Positions 32,423 through 41,465 are shown, counted from the stretch's first letter. The stretch is 64,000 nt of DNA from G963665185 sp963665185 (GCA_963665185.2 CAXXPO010000010.1:248001-312000), one strand, 5' to 3'. The notes: a model not told the origin generated them from the sequence alone. Program-made: numbers and translations.

Positions 32423-33400
32423 ATGTGGTTTGAAATTCACTGGGCTTTGATGGCGTGTGCCTTGCTGGTCGCGGCTCTGACAGGAACCGCCCGTGCCGAA
32501 CCTTCGGGCAAACTGGTCATCTTTCATGCAGGCTCCTTGTCCGTGCCTTTCGCGGCCATGGAAAAGGCCTTTGAAGCCCAATACCCCCAGGTCGATGTGC
32601 AACGCGAAGCCGGCGGCTCCACCAAAATGGCGCAGCTTATCTCCGAAACGGGCAAACCCGCGGACATCATGGCTTCCGCCGACTATGCCGTCATCGACAA
32701 GAGCCTCATCCCCGGGTCCGCCACCTGGAACGCCCGCTTCGCGTCCAACCAGCTGGTGCTGACCTATACGGGCCGATCCCAATACGCATCGGAGATCAAC
32801 GCCCAAAACTGGTACGACATCCTGCAACGCGAAGACGTAGCCTGGGGCCATTCCGACCCGAACCTTGACCCTTGCGGCTACCGCAGCCTGATGGTCCTGC
32901 AACTGGCTGAAAAATTCCACAACATGGCCGGACTGTATGAAAAGCTCCTGGCCAGCCGCCACGCAAGCAACGTCCGTCCCAAATCCGTGGAGCTTATATC
33001 CCTATTGCAGTCCGGCGACATGGACTATGCCTGGGAATACCTGTCCGTGGCCGTGCAACACAACCTCGAATACGTTGCCCTGGACGACCACATCAATCTG
33101 GGCAACTACAAGATGACGCCCTTCTACAGGCAGGCCAGGGCCACGGTGGCCGGACCAAGGCCCGGCACGACGATCGAGCGCGTCGGCTCGTCCATCACCT
33201 ACGGCATCACCATGCTGGACAAGGCCCAGAACAAGGAAGCTGCTGAGGCCTTCCTCGCCTACCTGTTTGATCCCAAGGGCGGGCTGGAAGTTCTCAGGTC
33301 CATGGGGCAGCCACCTTTCCAACCTGTCCGCGTGCCCACCCGGAGCATGCTCCGGGCCCTGCCCAAGACACTGCAATCCCAGGTGGAAGTCAGCCAATAG
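32423..33400 (+). CDS. wtpA: WtpA-type tungstate/molybdate binding protein
   Basis: 325 residues with a signal peptide (cleavage near ARA, residue 26). It has the type II binding-protein fold of the ModA/WtpA class: VIFHAGSLSVPF, REAGGSTKMAQL, DIMASADYAVID and WGHSDPNLDPCGYRS, the last being typical of WtpA. It should deliver tungstate or molybdate to an ABC transporter, but no wtpB/wtpC genes are adjacent. Both metals matter here, for nitrogenase and for formate dehydrogenases. A terminator follows. Confidence 0.87.
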   Translation: MWFEIHWALMACALLVAALTGTARAEPSGKLVIFHAGSLSVPFAAMEKAFEAQYPQVDVQREAGGSTKMAQLISETGKPADIMASADYAVIDKSLIPGSATWNARFASNQLVLTYTGRSQYASEINAQNWYDILQREDVAWGHSDPNLDPCGYRSLMVLQLAEKFHNMAGLYEKLLASRHASNVRPKSVELISLLQSGDMDYAWEYLSVAVQHNLEYVALDDHINLGNYKMTPFYRQARATVAGPRPGTTIERVGSSITYGITMLDKAQNKEAAEAFLAYLFDPKGGLEVLRSMGQPPFQPVRVPTRSMLRALPKTLQSQVEVSQ

Positions 33401-33450
33401 GATATGCCCCCCGGACAAAATGCACCTTCCGAAAGGAATCTGGCCCGGGG

Positions 33451-33492
33451 AGGCCGGGGAGGCCGTCTGCCTGCGCAGCGGCTCCCCGGCCT
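33451..33492 (+). terminator. Terminator after wtpA
   Basis: GC-rich 11-bp arms (33451-33461 and 33482-33492), followed by four T. It lies 50 bp after the wtpA stop, between convergent genes. Confidence 0.65.
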
Positions 33493-33566
33493 TTTGCTCC
33501 ACGGTGGCTTGTCAGCCGCGCCGCCCTGGTTCCGCGGATCGTTTTCGGTCCGCGGGGCCGGGGATC

Positions 33567-34412
33567 CTATATGGCAGCCCTGCGGCTTTCCTCGATGTAA
33601 ATCTCGTTCAGACGCTTGGCCACCGGTCCGGCGACACCGTCGGCAATCTTCACGCCGTCGATCTCTATCACGGGGCAGACAAACGAAGTCGCTGCGGTGA
33701 AAAACGCCTCTGCGGCCTCTTTTGCTTCCGCAATGGTGAAAGGCCGTTCCTCGACTTCCATGTCCAGCTCGTCCACAAGCTTGAGCACGGCAGCCCTGGT
33801 GATTCCCGGAAGAATGGAGTTGGAAAGCTGGCGGGTGACGACCTTGCCGTCCCCGGTCACGATATAGGCGTTGTTGGAAGTGCCCTCGGTGACGTATCCG
33901 TCTTCAACCATCCATGCATCGTCCTTGCCTTCGGCCTTGGCCATCATTTTGGTCATGGAGGCGGCAAGCAGCTGGACCGTCTTGACGTCCCGGCGCTGCC
34001 AGCGGATGTCCGGGGCGGAAATGACCTTGATTCCGGTCTTTACGCCGGTAAGCTCCCTGGCCTGGGTGAAGAGCACCAGCGTCAGGGGCGTGTTCTTGGG
34101 GAACGCGAAATCCCGGTCCGCCACGCCGCGCGTGACCTGCAGATACACGCCGCCTTCCTGGAGATTGTTCCTGGCGATCAGCTCCCGGTGAACAGCCAGC
34201 AATGCATCGCCGCTCAGAGGCATTTCCATGCCCAGTTCGCGCAGGGAGCGCTCCAGACGGGCGACGTGACCGTCCCAGGCGATGAGTTTGCCGTCCAGCA
34301 CGGCGGTCACTTCATACACTCCGTCCGCAAACAGAAACCCCCTGTCGAAAACGGAAACCTTTGCTTCATCCTCAGGCACATACGCGCCATTCACATAGAC
34401 AATACGGCTCAT
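33567..34412 (-). CDS. dat: D-amino acid aminotransferase (class IV)
   Basis: 281 residues from MSRIVYVNG at 34412. A fold IV PLP enzyme: VFDRGFLFADGVYEV near residue 20, the catalytic Lys in RRDVKTVQLL, and VTEGTSNNAYIV. The closest family is D-alanine/D-amino acid aminotransferase, which interconverts D-alanine and D-glutamate with 2-oxo acids. It lies 51 bp after dgcA, so it is probably the last gene of a D-glutamate operon. A branched-chain aminotransferase is less likely from length and motifs. Confidence 0.85.
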   Translation of the reverse strand: MSRIVYVNGAYVPEDEAKVSVFDRGFLFADGVYEVTAVLDGKLIAWDGHVARLERSLRELGMEMPLSGDALLAVHRELIARNNLQEGGVYLQVTRGVADRDFAFPKNTPLTLVLFTQARELTGVKTGIKVISAPDIRWQRRDVKTVQLLAASMTKMMAKAEGKDDAWMVEDGYVTEGTSNNAYIVTGDGKVVTRQLSNSILPGITRAAVLKLVDELDMEVEERPFTIAEAKEAAEAFFTAATSFVCPVIEIDGVKIADGVAGPVAKRLNEIYIEESRRAAI

Positions 34413-34440
34413 GATCATCCTCGATATATTTAAAACGTCT

Positions 34441-34460
34441 CATCGGCCTTTCGGCCGATG
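34441..34460 (-). terminator. Hairpin between dgcA and dat
   Basis: 8-bp perfect arms with a four-base loop, 3 bp after the dgcA stop; only four T follow within a few bases. It may weaken dat transcription or protect the mRNA end. Confidence 0.4.
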
Positions 34461-34463
34461 GTC

Positions 34464-35441
34464 TTATCCCCACAATTTCCCGACCGGCGGATGGACTCCC
34501 CGGTCGTCATAAGCCAGGCCGTCGGGCCGGTCCTCGGCCAGAAGCAACGGACCGTCCAGGTCGACGATGGCCGCATTCTGGGCGACCAGCACCGCCGGCG
34601 CCATGGCCAGGGACGACCCCACCATGCAGCCCACCATGATCCGGTAACCTTCCGACACGGCCTGCTCCTTCAGGGCAAGGGCCTCGGTAAGGCCGCCCGT
34701 CTTGTCGAGCTTGATGTTGACCATATCGTACTTGCCCTTGAGTCCGGGCAATGAAGAGCGGTCATGGCACGATTCATCCGCACAGACCGGAAGAACGCGT
34801 TCCATGTCCAACAGGGCGTCATCATCCCCGGCAGGCAGGGGCTGCTCGACCATTTCCACGCCGAGGCGCACAAGCACCGGAGCCATCTGCCGGTACATGT
34901 CCGGGGTCCAGCCCTCGTTGGCATCCACTATGATGCGCGCATCGGGTGCGCCCTGGCGCACAGCCTCTATGCGGGCGATATCCCCCTCGCCACCGAGTTT
35001 GGTCTTGAGAAGCGGGCGGGCCGCGTTGTTTGCGGCTTCGGCCAGCATGTTCTCAGGCGTGTCGAGGGAAAGGGTGTACGCGGTCACTTCCGGCCCTGGA
35101 ACGCCCAGTCCGGCCAGCCGCCACGCGGGAGTTCCGGCCTTTTTCGCTTCCAGGTCCCACAGGGCGCAATCCACCGCGTTCCTCGCGGCCCCCGGAGGCA
35201 GTGCGGCCTGCAACGCCTGACGCGCCTCGGAAATGGACCGGGGCAGGGACAGGCTTTGTATCTGGGCCATGACGCTTTCCACGGTCTCGCCATAGCGGGC
35301 GTAGGGAACGCATTCGCCCCGCCCCGTGCAGCCATCCTGTTCAATGACCGCACGAACCACCACGGCCTCGGTACGGGACCCCCGCGAGATGGTGAACACC
35401 TTGGCCAGGGGAAAGACATCCCTTGCAATGGAAAGCTTCAT
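34464..35441 (-). CDS. dgcA: DgcA-type dipeptide epimerase / N-acetyl-D-glutamate racemase
   Basis: 325 residues of the enolase superfamily. The capping domain is followed by the barrel with KTKLGG (catalytic Lys pair), IIVDANEGW, VEQPLPAGDD, ADESCHDR (metal ligands) and NIKLDKTGG. It is next to dgcN with overlapping start and stop (ATGA). The pair DgcN-DgcA is described in marine bacteria as acetylating D-glutamate and then racemising N-acetyl-D-glutamate. Older annotation would be L-Ala-D/L-Glu epimerase. Confidence 0.85.
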   Translation of the reverse strand: MKLSIARDVFPLAKVFTISRGSRTEAVVVRAVIEQDGCTGRGECVPYARYGETVESVMAQIQSLSLPRSISEARQALQAALPPGAARNAVDCALWDLEAKKAGTPAWRLAGLGVPGPEVTAYTLSLDTPENMLAEAANNAARPLLKTKLGGEGDIARIEAVRQGAPDARIIVDANEGWTPDMYRQMAPVLVRLGVEMVEQPLPAGDDDALLDMERVLPVCADESCHDRSSLPGLKGKYDMVNIKLDKTGGLTEALALKEQAVSEGYRIMVGCMVGSSLAMAPAVLVAQNAAIVDLDGPLLLAEDRPDGLAYDDRGVHPPVGKLWG

Positions 35442-36433
35442 GCCAGGGCCTCTACAAGACGTCCGGCCCCCTGGCGGAACGGGTCCACGGCGGGAACTCC
35501 CATGCGGTTTTCAACCTCCTGCAGATAGGCCAGGGCCTTTTCCTCGTCCAGGTGCTGGGTGTTGACCGAAACACCGACGACTTTGCATTCCGGGTTGACC
35601 ACGCGGGCCAGGCGAAGCGCCACATCGCGCAGGTCTTCCAGGGACGGCTGCTTGTAGTCGGGCAGGCCGCGCATGTGCTCGCGCGTGGGTTCGTGGCAAA
35701 GCACCAGGGCGTCGGGCTGGCCGCCATGCACCAGGGCCATGGTCACTCCGGAATAGGAAGCGTGGAACAGGCTGCCCTGCCCCTCGATGAGATCCCAATG
35801 GTCCGGGTCGTTGTCCGGCGTGAGCCATTCCACGGAACCGGCCATGAAGTCGGCAATGACCGCGTCCAGGGGCACACCGTTGCCTTCGATGAGGATGCCG
35901 GTCTGCCCTGTGGCCCGGAAAGTCGATTTCATGCCCTGCTTTTTCATTTCGCGGTCCATGGCCAATGCAGTGTACATCTTGCCCACGGAGCAGTCCGTAC
36001 CCACGGCAAGGCATCTCTTGCCGGTGCGTTTCTTGCCGTTGGCAATGGGGTACTTTACAGACGGAACCCGCACGTCGTGAAGTTTCCGGCCGCTCTTTTC
36101 CGCGGCGGCAACCAGCTCGGGTTCGTCACGCAACAGGTTGTGCAGTCCGGAAGCAATATCCAGACCGGCTTCCAGGGCTTCGACCAGCAGCGATTTCCAG
36201 TTTTCCGAAATAATACCGCCGCGATTGACCACGCCGATGACCAAGGTCTTGGCTCCGGCCTCCACGGCTTCCTGAATGGACAAATCCCTGATGCCAAGGT
36301 CGGCCTTGCAGCCGTCCATGCGCAATTGACCGGCTACGGATTCCGGCCTCCAGTCATGGATGCCCTGGGCCATCTTGGCGGCCAGGCCATCCGGGGCGTC
36401 TCCCAAAAAAAGAAGATAAGGCGCTTCAAACAT
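35438..36433 (-). CDS. dgcN: DgcN-type D-glutamate N-acetyltransferase (DUF1611)
   Basis: 331 residues from MFEAPYLLF at 36433. DUF1611 N-terminal domain, then a P-loop-like region (AVGTDCSVGKMYTALAM) and the conserved ATGQTGILIEG, HDLIEGQGS-like and SVNTQHL motifs. The pairing with dgcA in a coupled operon supports the N-acetyltransferase role reported for DgcN. A longer frame upstream to 36574 has no family sequence. No dgcR-like regulator is adjacent. Confidence 0.85.
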   Translation of the reverse strand: MFEAPYLLFLGDAPDGLAAKMAQGIHDWRPESVAGQLRMDGCKADLGIRDLSIQEAVEAGAKTLVIGVVNRGGIISENWKSLLVEALEAGLDIASGLHNLLRDEPELVAAAEKSGRKLHDVRVPSVKYPIANGKKRTGKRCLAVGTDCSVGKMYTALAMDREMKKQGMKSTFRATGQTGILIEGNGVPLDAVIADFMAGSVEWLTPDNDPDHWDLIEGQGSLFHASYSGVTMALVHGGQPDALVLCHEPTREHMRGLPDYKQPSLEDLRDVALRLARVVNPECKVVGVSVNTQHLDEEKALAYLQEVENRMGVPAVDPFRQGAGRLVEALA

Positions 36434-37118
36434 AGTTTTTTTCTCCGTGATACGGGGTGGATTTCTTGTTGTGCTTTTATGTTTCCTCCGCCCGCAGCCA
36501 TGCACAATATTGGCCGGGGGCCGACCTGCCGTAAAAAACCCCTTTCCGCAGCAGACCGCGGCAAAACATATCAAGGAACATGCCAGCCGCGCGGTACGGA
36601 AAGGCAGGACACCCGCGCCCCCCGAAACAGGCGGGGTAACCCTCTGATTTCAAATCTCAAAAAAAAATGACCCGAGTGAAAAAACATTGAGCCGTTTTCT
36701 TTTTATTAAAATCCACCTAGCAAAACTTTACAAAGAAGCAAGTTTAAACTTAAATTTTTTACACATATGTCAAAAAAACTGTTATTTTTTTTCTTCTCTG
36801 TACGGCTATTTTCCCAAAACGACATCTGGAGACAATCCTCACTGAAAAATACATGGCACGGGCCTGTCCCGACCAATCCGGCCGATTTCCCTTTCCCTCG
36901 CCTTTGTGTGGACGCATTGCGGTTCCACGAAAAAACGCACACAAAATATCCCGGCATGACAAAATAAAAACCATTATAAATCAACATGTTGGATATGGAA
37001 TTATTTCTTCAATATAGTGGTTGATTAAACAAACAAAAGTTGTAAGTGCTTTTTCAAGTGCTCCTGACGGAGCCCTGCGCGGTGACTCGACTTCATTTTG
37101 AACCACAAGGAGTTCGAC
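36434..37118. other. Long AT-rich spacer upstream of the alcohol dehydrogenase
   Basis: No gene supported over 685 bp; short frames on both strands lack ribosome sites and family resemblance. From 36650 to 37060 the DNA is distinctly AT-rich. A repeated AAGTGCT occurs twice near 37045-37065. The dgcN and alcohol dehydrogenase promoters must both lie here, but none could be assigned. Confidence 0.5.
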
Positions 37119-38330
37119 ATGTGGGAACAAGAAGCTGATGTTTACAAGGTATCGGAAATACGGGTTGCATCGCGTGTGTACTTTGGTTGCGGCGCCATCG
37201 AAAAAATGCATGACATCGCGGCGGAGATGCTGCAGCGGGGAATTTCCAGCCTGCTCTGCATCACCGGCAAAAACGCCTACCGCACAACCGGAGCCTGGGA
37301 TGTGGTGAACTCCGCCCTCAAACAAAAGGGTATCGCCATTGCGCATTATGATGGCGCGACCCCGAACCCCACCATGGATCAGGTCGAAGAAGCTGCGGCC
37401 CTGGGCCGCAAGGCCAATGTGCAGGCCGTGCTGGCCATCGGAGGCGGCAGCCCCATAGACACGGCGAAAGGCGCCGCGATCCTGCTGAGCTACCCCGGAC
37501 GCGATGCCCGGCAACTCTACCGGGGCGAATTCGTACCATGCCAAGCCCTGCCGATTGTCGTCATCAACCTCACCCACGGCACCGGCTCGGAAGCCAACCG
37601 CTTTGCCGTGGCAACAGACCTGGAAAACGAACACAAGCCCGCAATCGCTTACGACTGCATCTATCCATGGATTTCCATTGACGATCCGGCACTGATGACC
37701 AGCCTCTCCAGGCACCAGACGCTGGCCACCTCGGTGGACGCAGTCAACCACGTTATCGAAGCCGCAACCACGGTGGTTGATTCCCCGTTTTCCATTCTCA
37801 CGGCACGCGAAACCATCCGGCTGGTTGTGGAATATCTGCCCTCTGTCCTTGAAAATCCCGAGGACCTCACGGCCCGCTACTGGCTGCTTTACGCCTCCAT
37901 GCTCGCCGGAACGTCCTTTGACAATGGCCTGCTGCACTTGACCCACGCCCTGGAGCACCCGCTCAGTGCGGTCAACCCCAGCCTGTCGCACGGTTTCGGC
38001 CTGGGAGTGCTGCTTCCCTCCGTCATCAAGGCCATCTACCCGAGTTGTTCGTCTGTTCTGGCCGACATTCTGGCCCCTATCGCCACAGGCTTGGACGGCA
38101 AGGCCTGGGAAGCGGAAACCGCCGCCAGCAGCGTCCAGGAATGGCTCGACTCTTTGGGGATGACAGAAAAAATGGGCGACATTGGCTTCACCGAAGACCA
38201 GGTTCCCCGCCTTACCCGTCTGGCCTTTGAGACGCCGTCTCTCGCGGGCCTGCTGAGTTGCGCACCGATCAAGGCGACAGAAGACGTGGTGGAAGAAATA
38301 TTCCGGAGCTCGTTCATGAGTTTCGCTTAG
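37119..38330 (+). CDS. Iron-containing alcohol dehydrogenase
   Basis: 403 residues from MWEQEADVYK at 37119, chosen for the AAGGAG site 6 bases upstream. Group III dehydrogenase: the GGGSPIDTAKG dinucleotide motif, THGTGSEANRF, and metal ligands in DAVNHVIEA and HALEHPLSAVNPSLSHG. It oxidises primary alcohols with NAD. Sulfate reducers express such enzymes strongly during growth on ethanol or lactate. It stands alone between a long spacer and a strong terminator. Confidence 0.92.
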   Translation: MWEQEADVYKVSEIRVASRVYFGCGAIEKMHDIAAEMLQRGISSLLCITGKNAYRTTGAWDVVNSALKQKGIAIAHYDGATPNPTMDQVEEAAALGRKANVQAVLAIGGGSPIDTAKGAAILLSYPGRDARQLYRGEFVPCQALPIVVINLTHGTGSEANRFAVATDLENEHKPAIAYDCIYPWISIDDPALMTSLSRHQTLATSVDAVNHVIEAATTVVDSPFSILTARETIRLVVEYLPSVLENPEDLTARYWLLYASMLAGTSFDNGLLHLTHALEHPLSAVNPSLSHGFGLGVLLPSVIKAIYPSCSSVLADILAPIATGLDGKAWEAETAASSVQEWLDSLGMTEKMGDIGFTEDQVPRLTRLAFETPSLAGLLSCAPIKATEDVVEEIFRSSFMSFA

Positions 38331-38355
38331 CCCACTCCTCCCATCGGAAAAACGA

Positions 38356-38395
38356 AAAAGCCCTGCCCGAAAATTCTCCGGCAGGGCTTTTTTTG
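38356..38395 (+). terminator. Terminator of the alcohol dehydrogenase
   Basis: 9-bp GC-rich arms (38358-38366 and 38381-38389) with a 14-base loop and seven T. Confidence 0.85.
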
Positions 38396-38481
38396 TCATG
38401 GTCCCGCCTTCATGAGGCGGGACAAATTTTCATTAAAGATTCAGCTCGTTGTGAAACGGGTTCCAATCTTTTTCTTTGGAA

Positions 38482-39561
38482 TCAATTTCTGAACAGTTTG
38501 ATGCATTCCTGCATGGTCAGCGGCCTGCCCACCCTGCCGGACCGCTCCCCCACGCGTTCCAAAAGCTCCGCGGGTTCAATGTCCGCATCGTGGCCCACCA
38601 GCCCGCCGAGCAGACGGCGCCCACTCTTGGCGCTGAAACCGTACCGCCGCGTCCCCTGGACCCTGTCGGGCGGGTAGGGTTCGAAAAGATTCGGATCACG
38701 CGCCATCCCGTGCAGGTGCACTCCGCTTTCGCAGGCAAAGATGTCGTCCCCTGCCACGGCCTTGTTCCGCGGCAACGGCAAATCCGCCAGAACAGCCACG
38801 CGTTTGCACAGGGACCGCACTCCATCGAGCGTGTACCGCCGTGCTCCGGCCATGAGTTCAAGATATCCCGCCAGCTCCTCGGTGGCGGCCAGCCCGGAGC
38901 GCTCTCCTATGCCGAGAAGGCTGCCGTCGGCCCACTCCGCGCCGGCACCCAGCGCGCTGATGGCGTTGGCCGTCCCCATGCCGAAGTCGTTGTGACAGTG
39001 AACCGCTATGTCCATGGCAATCCGCCCGCGAAGTGCCGCGACCGCGGCCATGACGTTGACCGGAGTCCACACGCCCACGGTGTCGGACAGGCGGACCCGG
39101 AAGGCTCCCCCATGTTCCGCGGCCAGAGCGAGTTCCACCAACCATTCGGGGGCGGCCCGGGAGGCGTCCTCCAGTCCCACGGAAACCTCCATGCCGTGTG
39201 CGCGGGCCAGGGAAAAAACGGTCTCCATGCGGCAAAGCAGCCCCTGCCTGGTGAGGTCCAACCGTTTTTGCCTGTGCCCGTCCGATGCCGGAACGCCTAT
39301 GTTCACCCGCCGCACCCCCAGCCGGGCCGCTTCCCGGATATCGTCCTCCCGGCAGCGGCTCCAGATGGAGATGGCCGCCCCGCCCAGGCGGGGGCCGCAC
39401 CATCTGTAAAAGGCTTCGAACTCGCCCAGGCCAACCCAGCCGGCCTCTATCTCTTCGACTCCCAAGGCCGCAAGGCCGAGCGCGATCTGTCTGCGCGCCT
39501 CCACGTCCAGCCGGACCCCGAACATCTGCGCGCCTTCGCGGAGCGTTGTATCGATAAGCAT
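38482..39561 (-). CDS. nifV: Homocitrate synthase NifV
   Basis: 359 residues. DRE-TIM metallolyase: DTTLREGAQ at the N-terminus, GVEEIEAGW, then HCHNDFGMGTANAISAL and ERSGLAATEELAG, typical of homocitrate/isopropylmalate synthases. Homocitrate is the organic ligand of the iron-molybdenum cofactor. It diverges from nifH and has its own sigma-54 promoter. The length and motifs agree with NifV and not with leucine-pathway enzymes, which carry a regulatory domain. Confidence 0.92.
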   Translation of the reverse strand: MLIDTTLREGAQMFGVRLDVEARRQIALGLAALGVEEIEAGWVGLGEFEAFYRWCGPRLGGAAISIWSRCREDDIREAARLGVRRVNIGVPASDGHRQKRLDLTRQGLLCRMETVFSLARAHGMEVSVGLEDASRAAPEWLVELALAAEHGGAFRVRLSDTVGVWTPVNVMAAVAALRGRIAMDIAVHCHNDFGMGTANAISALGAGAEWADGSLLGIGERSGLAATEELAGYLELMAGARRYTLDGVRSLCKRVAVLADLPLPRNKAVAGDDIFACESGVHLHGMARDPNLFEPYPPDRVQGTRRYGFSAKSGRRLLGGLVGHDADIEPAELLERVGERSGRVGRPLTMQECIKLFRN

Positions 39562-39600
39562 GTCGCCTCCGTTTTTTCAGTTGCCTGCACACTGGAGACC

Positions 39601-39615
39601 GCAACTTTGATGCCA
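39601..39615 (-). promoter_or_regulatory. Sigma-54 promoter of nifV
   Basis: On the minus strand TGGCAT, five bases, then TTGC match the -24/-12 consensus (TGGCAC-N5-TTGC) with one change. The start point would be near 39590, about 30 bases before the nifV ATG. Confidence 0.75.
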
Positions 39616-39682
39616 ACAGGCACGTTCCGCGCAAGTCGCTGATTTTAAATACCTTACAGGAAAGCACCTTTCTTCCGGCCGA

Positions 39683-39745
39683 AACGACAAAAGGGTTGCA
39701 TTCTACACTTTTGTTGTTCCGGCCTTGTCGCCGCCTACAAGACAA
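39683..39745. promoter_or_regulatory. Dyad elements between the nifV and nifH promoters
   Basis: Two imperfect dyads: AACGACAAAA (39683-39692) with TTTTGTTGTT (39709-39718), nine of ten pairing, and TTGTC (39725-39729) with GACAA (39741-39745). They sit about midway between the facing promoters, where activator binding would serve both. The classical NifA site TGT-N10-ACA was not found exactly. Confidence 0.4.
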
Positions 39746-39816
39746 CTTGGGGAAACACGCCGAAACATCCAGATTATACTCTTTAATTTCAACCTGTTAA
39801 AACAGCATTCCGCATA

Positions 39817-39832
39817 TGGCACGTTGGTTGCT
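39817..39832 (+). promoter_or_regulatory. Sigma-54 promoter of the nifH operon
   Basis: TGGCAC (39817-39822), five bases, TTGCT (39828-39832): a full match to the -24/-12 consensus. The start point would be near 39843, about 40 bases before the nifH ATG. Confidence 0.92.
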
Positions 39833-39883
39833 CAAAGGGAGACAGATTCCAACACGACAACCCTTTGAGACGGAGAGACCCCA

Positions 39884-40711
39884 ATGAGAAAAGTAGCCAT
39901 TTACGGAAAGGGCGGTATCGGCAAGTCCACCACCACCCAGAATACTGTCGCTGGTTTGGCGGAAATGGGCCGCAAGGTCATGGTCGTGGGCTGCGACCCC
40001 AAGGCGGACTCCACCCGTCTGCTGCTGGGCGGCCTGGCCCAAAAGTCGGTTCTCGACACCCTGCGCGAGGAAGGCGAGGACGTGGAACTCGAGGACATCC
40101 GCAAAGCGGGTTTCGGCGACACATGGTGCGTGGAGTCCGGCGGCCCCGAACCGGGCGTCGGCTGTGCGGGCCGGGGCATCATCACCTCCATCAACATGCT
40201 TGAGTCCCTTGGCGCGTACGAGGCCAGCGAAGGGCTGGACTACGCATTCTACGACGTCCTGGGCGACGTTGTCTGCGGCGGATTCGCCATGCCCATCCGC
40301 GACGGCAAGGCAGAGGAAATCTACATTGTCTGTTCCGGCGAAATGATGGCCATGTACGCGGCCAACAACATCTGCAAGGGCATCATGAAATACGCCCAGT
40401 CCGGCGGCGTGCGCCTGGGCGGGCTGATCTGCAACTCCCGCAACGTGGACAACGAAAAAGAGATGATCCAGGAACTGGCCCGCAAGCTGGGCACCCAGAT
40501 GATCTACTTCGTCCCCCGCGACAACGACGTGCAGCGCGCGGAAATCAACCGGAAAACCGTCATCGAATGGGACGGCTCGGTTCCCCAGGCATCCGAATAC
40601 CGCGGTCTGGCCACGGCTATCGATGAAAACAAGATGTTCGTCATCCCCAAGCCTCTGGAAATAGAGGAACTGGAACAGCTGCTGCTCGATTACGGCCTTC
40701 TGGAAGCCTAA
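39884..40711 (+). CDS. nifH: Nitrogenase iron protein NifH
   Basis: 275 residues. The P-loop is GKGGIGKST (residues 8-16). Cys 94 and Cys 131 bind the inter-subunit 4Fe-4S cluster. Arg 97 in GCAGRGI is the residue ADP-ribosylated by DraT where that system exists; no draT is seen here. NifH is the ATP-driven electron donor to NifDK. GAGACC separates the start from the promoter leader. First gene of the operon. Confidence 0.97.
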   Translation: MRKVAIYGKGGIGKSTTTQNTVAGLAEMGRKVMVVGCDPKADSTRLLLGGLAQKSVLDTLREEGEDVELEDIRKAGFGDTWCVESGGPEPGVGCAGRGIITSINMLESLGAYEASEGLDYAFYDVLGDVVCGGFAMPIRDGKAEEIYIVCSGEMMAMYAANNICKGIMKYAQSGGVRLGGLICNSRNVDNEKEMIQELARKLGTQMIYFVPRDNDVQRAEINRKTVIEWDGSVPQASEYRGLATAIDENKMFVIPKPLEIEELEQLLLDYGLLEA

Positions 40712-40737
40712 CAAACTGAAATTCAAGGAGAGATGAA

Positions 40738-41094
40738 ATGTCTATGATCATGGTTCGGGCCATCGTGCGCCCGGAAAAGGCCGACGGTGTGCTGGCAGCC
40801 CTCATGGATGCGGGATTCCCCGCCGTAACCAAATACTCGGTCGCGGGCCGGGGCAAACAACGGGGCATCAAGATCGGCGAAGTGACCTACGACGAAATCC
40901 CCAAGACCATGCTCATGAGCGTGATCTCCGCCACGGACAAGGACTTTGTCATTGAAACGATCATGAAGTCCGCCCGCTCGGGAACCAAGGGCGCGTTCGG
41001 CGACGGCAAGATTTTCGTATCCGACGTTGACGACGTCTACACCATTTCGTCCGGGGTCAGGGAGCCTGTGACGGCAGAGGAAGGCACGGCATGA
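40738..41094 (+). CDS. nifI1: PII-like nitrogenase regulator NifI1
   Basis: 118 residues of the PII (GlnB) family: MIMVRAIVRPEKADGVLAAL at the N-terminus, the GRGKQRG T-loop entry and GDGKIFVSDVDDVYTI at the end. Placed between nifH and nifD it is the NifI1 type, which with NifI2 blocks nitrogenase in response to ammonium through 2-oxoglutarate and ATP binding, as shown in methanogens. It overlaps nifI2 by 4 bp. Confidence 0.93.
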   Translation: MSMIMVRAIVRPEKADGVLAALMDAGFPAVTKYSVAGRGKQRGIKIGEVTYDEIPKTMLMSVISATDKDFVIETIMKSARSGTKGAFGDGKIFVSDVDDVYTISSGVREPVTAEEGTA

Positions 41095-41465
41095 AGGAAA
41101 TCATCACGGTTGTCCGCATGAACATGATGAACAAGACCAAGGCCGCCCTGACCGAGGCCGGAGTGGACGCGTTCTTCGCCAACGAGGCCCAGGGACGAGG
41201 CAAGGGCTTTGCCAACCGCAAGCTGCTCAAGGGAGCGGAACAGGGCTACGAGGAAGCCGCGGAACTTCTGGGAGAAAAGGACAAACTCTATTCCAAGCGC
41301 ATGCTCACCATTGTCGTTCCGGACGACGAAGTGGACACCATTGTCAGCACCATTATCGAGGCCAACCAGACCGGCAAGCCCGGCGACGGAAAAATATGGG
41401 TTCTTCCCGTGACCGACGCGGTCCGGGTGCGCACCGGGGAAACCGGCGCAAAGTCCATCAGCTAA
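41091..41465 (+). CDS. nifI2: PII-like nitrogenase regulator NifI2
   Basis: 124 residues of the PII family with a longer T-loop region than NifI1 (GRGKGFANRKLLKGAEQGYEEA, here split by normal turns). The C-terminal PGDGKIWVLPVTDAVRVRTGE is well kept. NifI1 and NifI2 form the hetero-oligomer that binds NifDK. The start overlaps the nifI1 stop, and nifD follows after 27 bp with its own ribosome site. Confidence 0.93.
   Translation: MKEIITVVRMNMMNKTKAALTEAGVDAFFANEAQGRGKGFANRKLLKGAEQGYEEAAELLGEKDKLYSKRMLTIVVPDDEVDTIVSTIIEANQTGKPGDGKIWVLPVTDAVRVRTGETGAKSIS

Noticed and set aside
36434..37118. Small genes in the AT-rich spacer
   Set aside because: Short frames on both strands overlap each other, lack ribosome sites and resemble no family.
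39683..39745. Classical NifA upstream site TGT-N10-ACA
   Set aside because: TGT and ACA triplets occur here, but with spacings of 8 or 13 bases, not 10.
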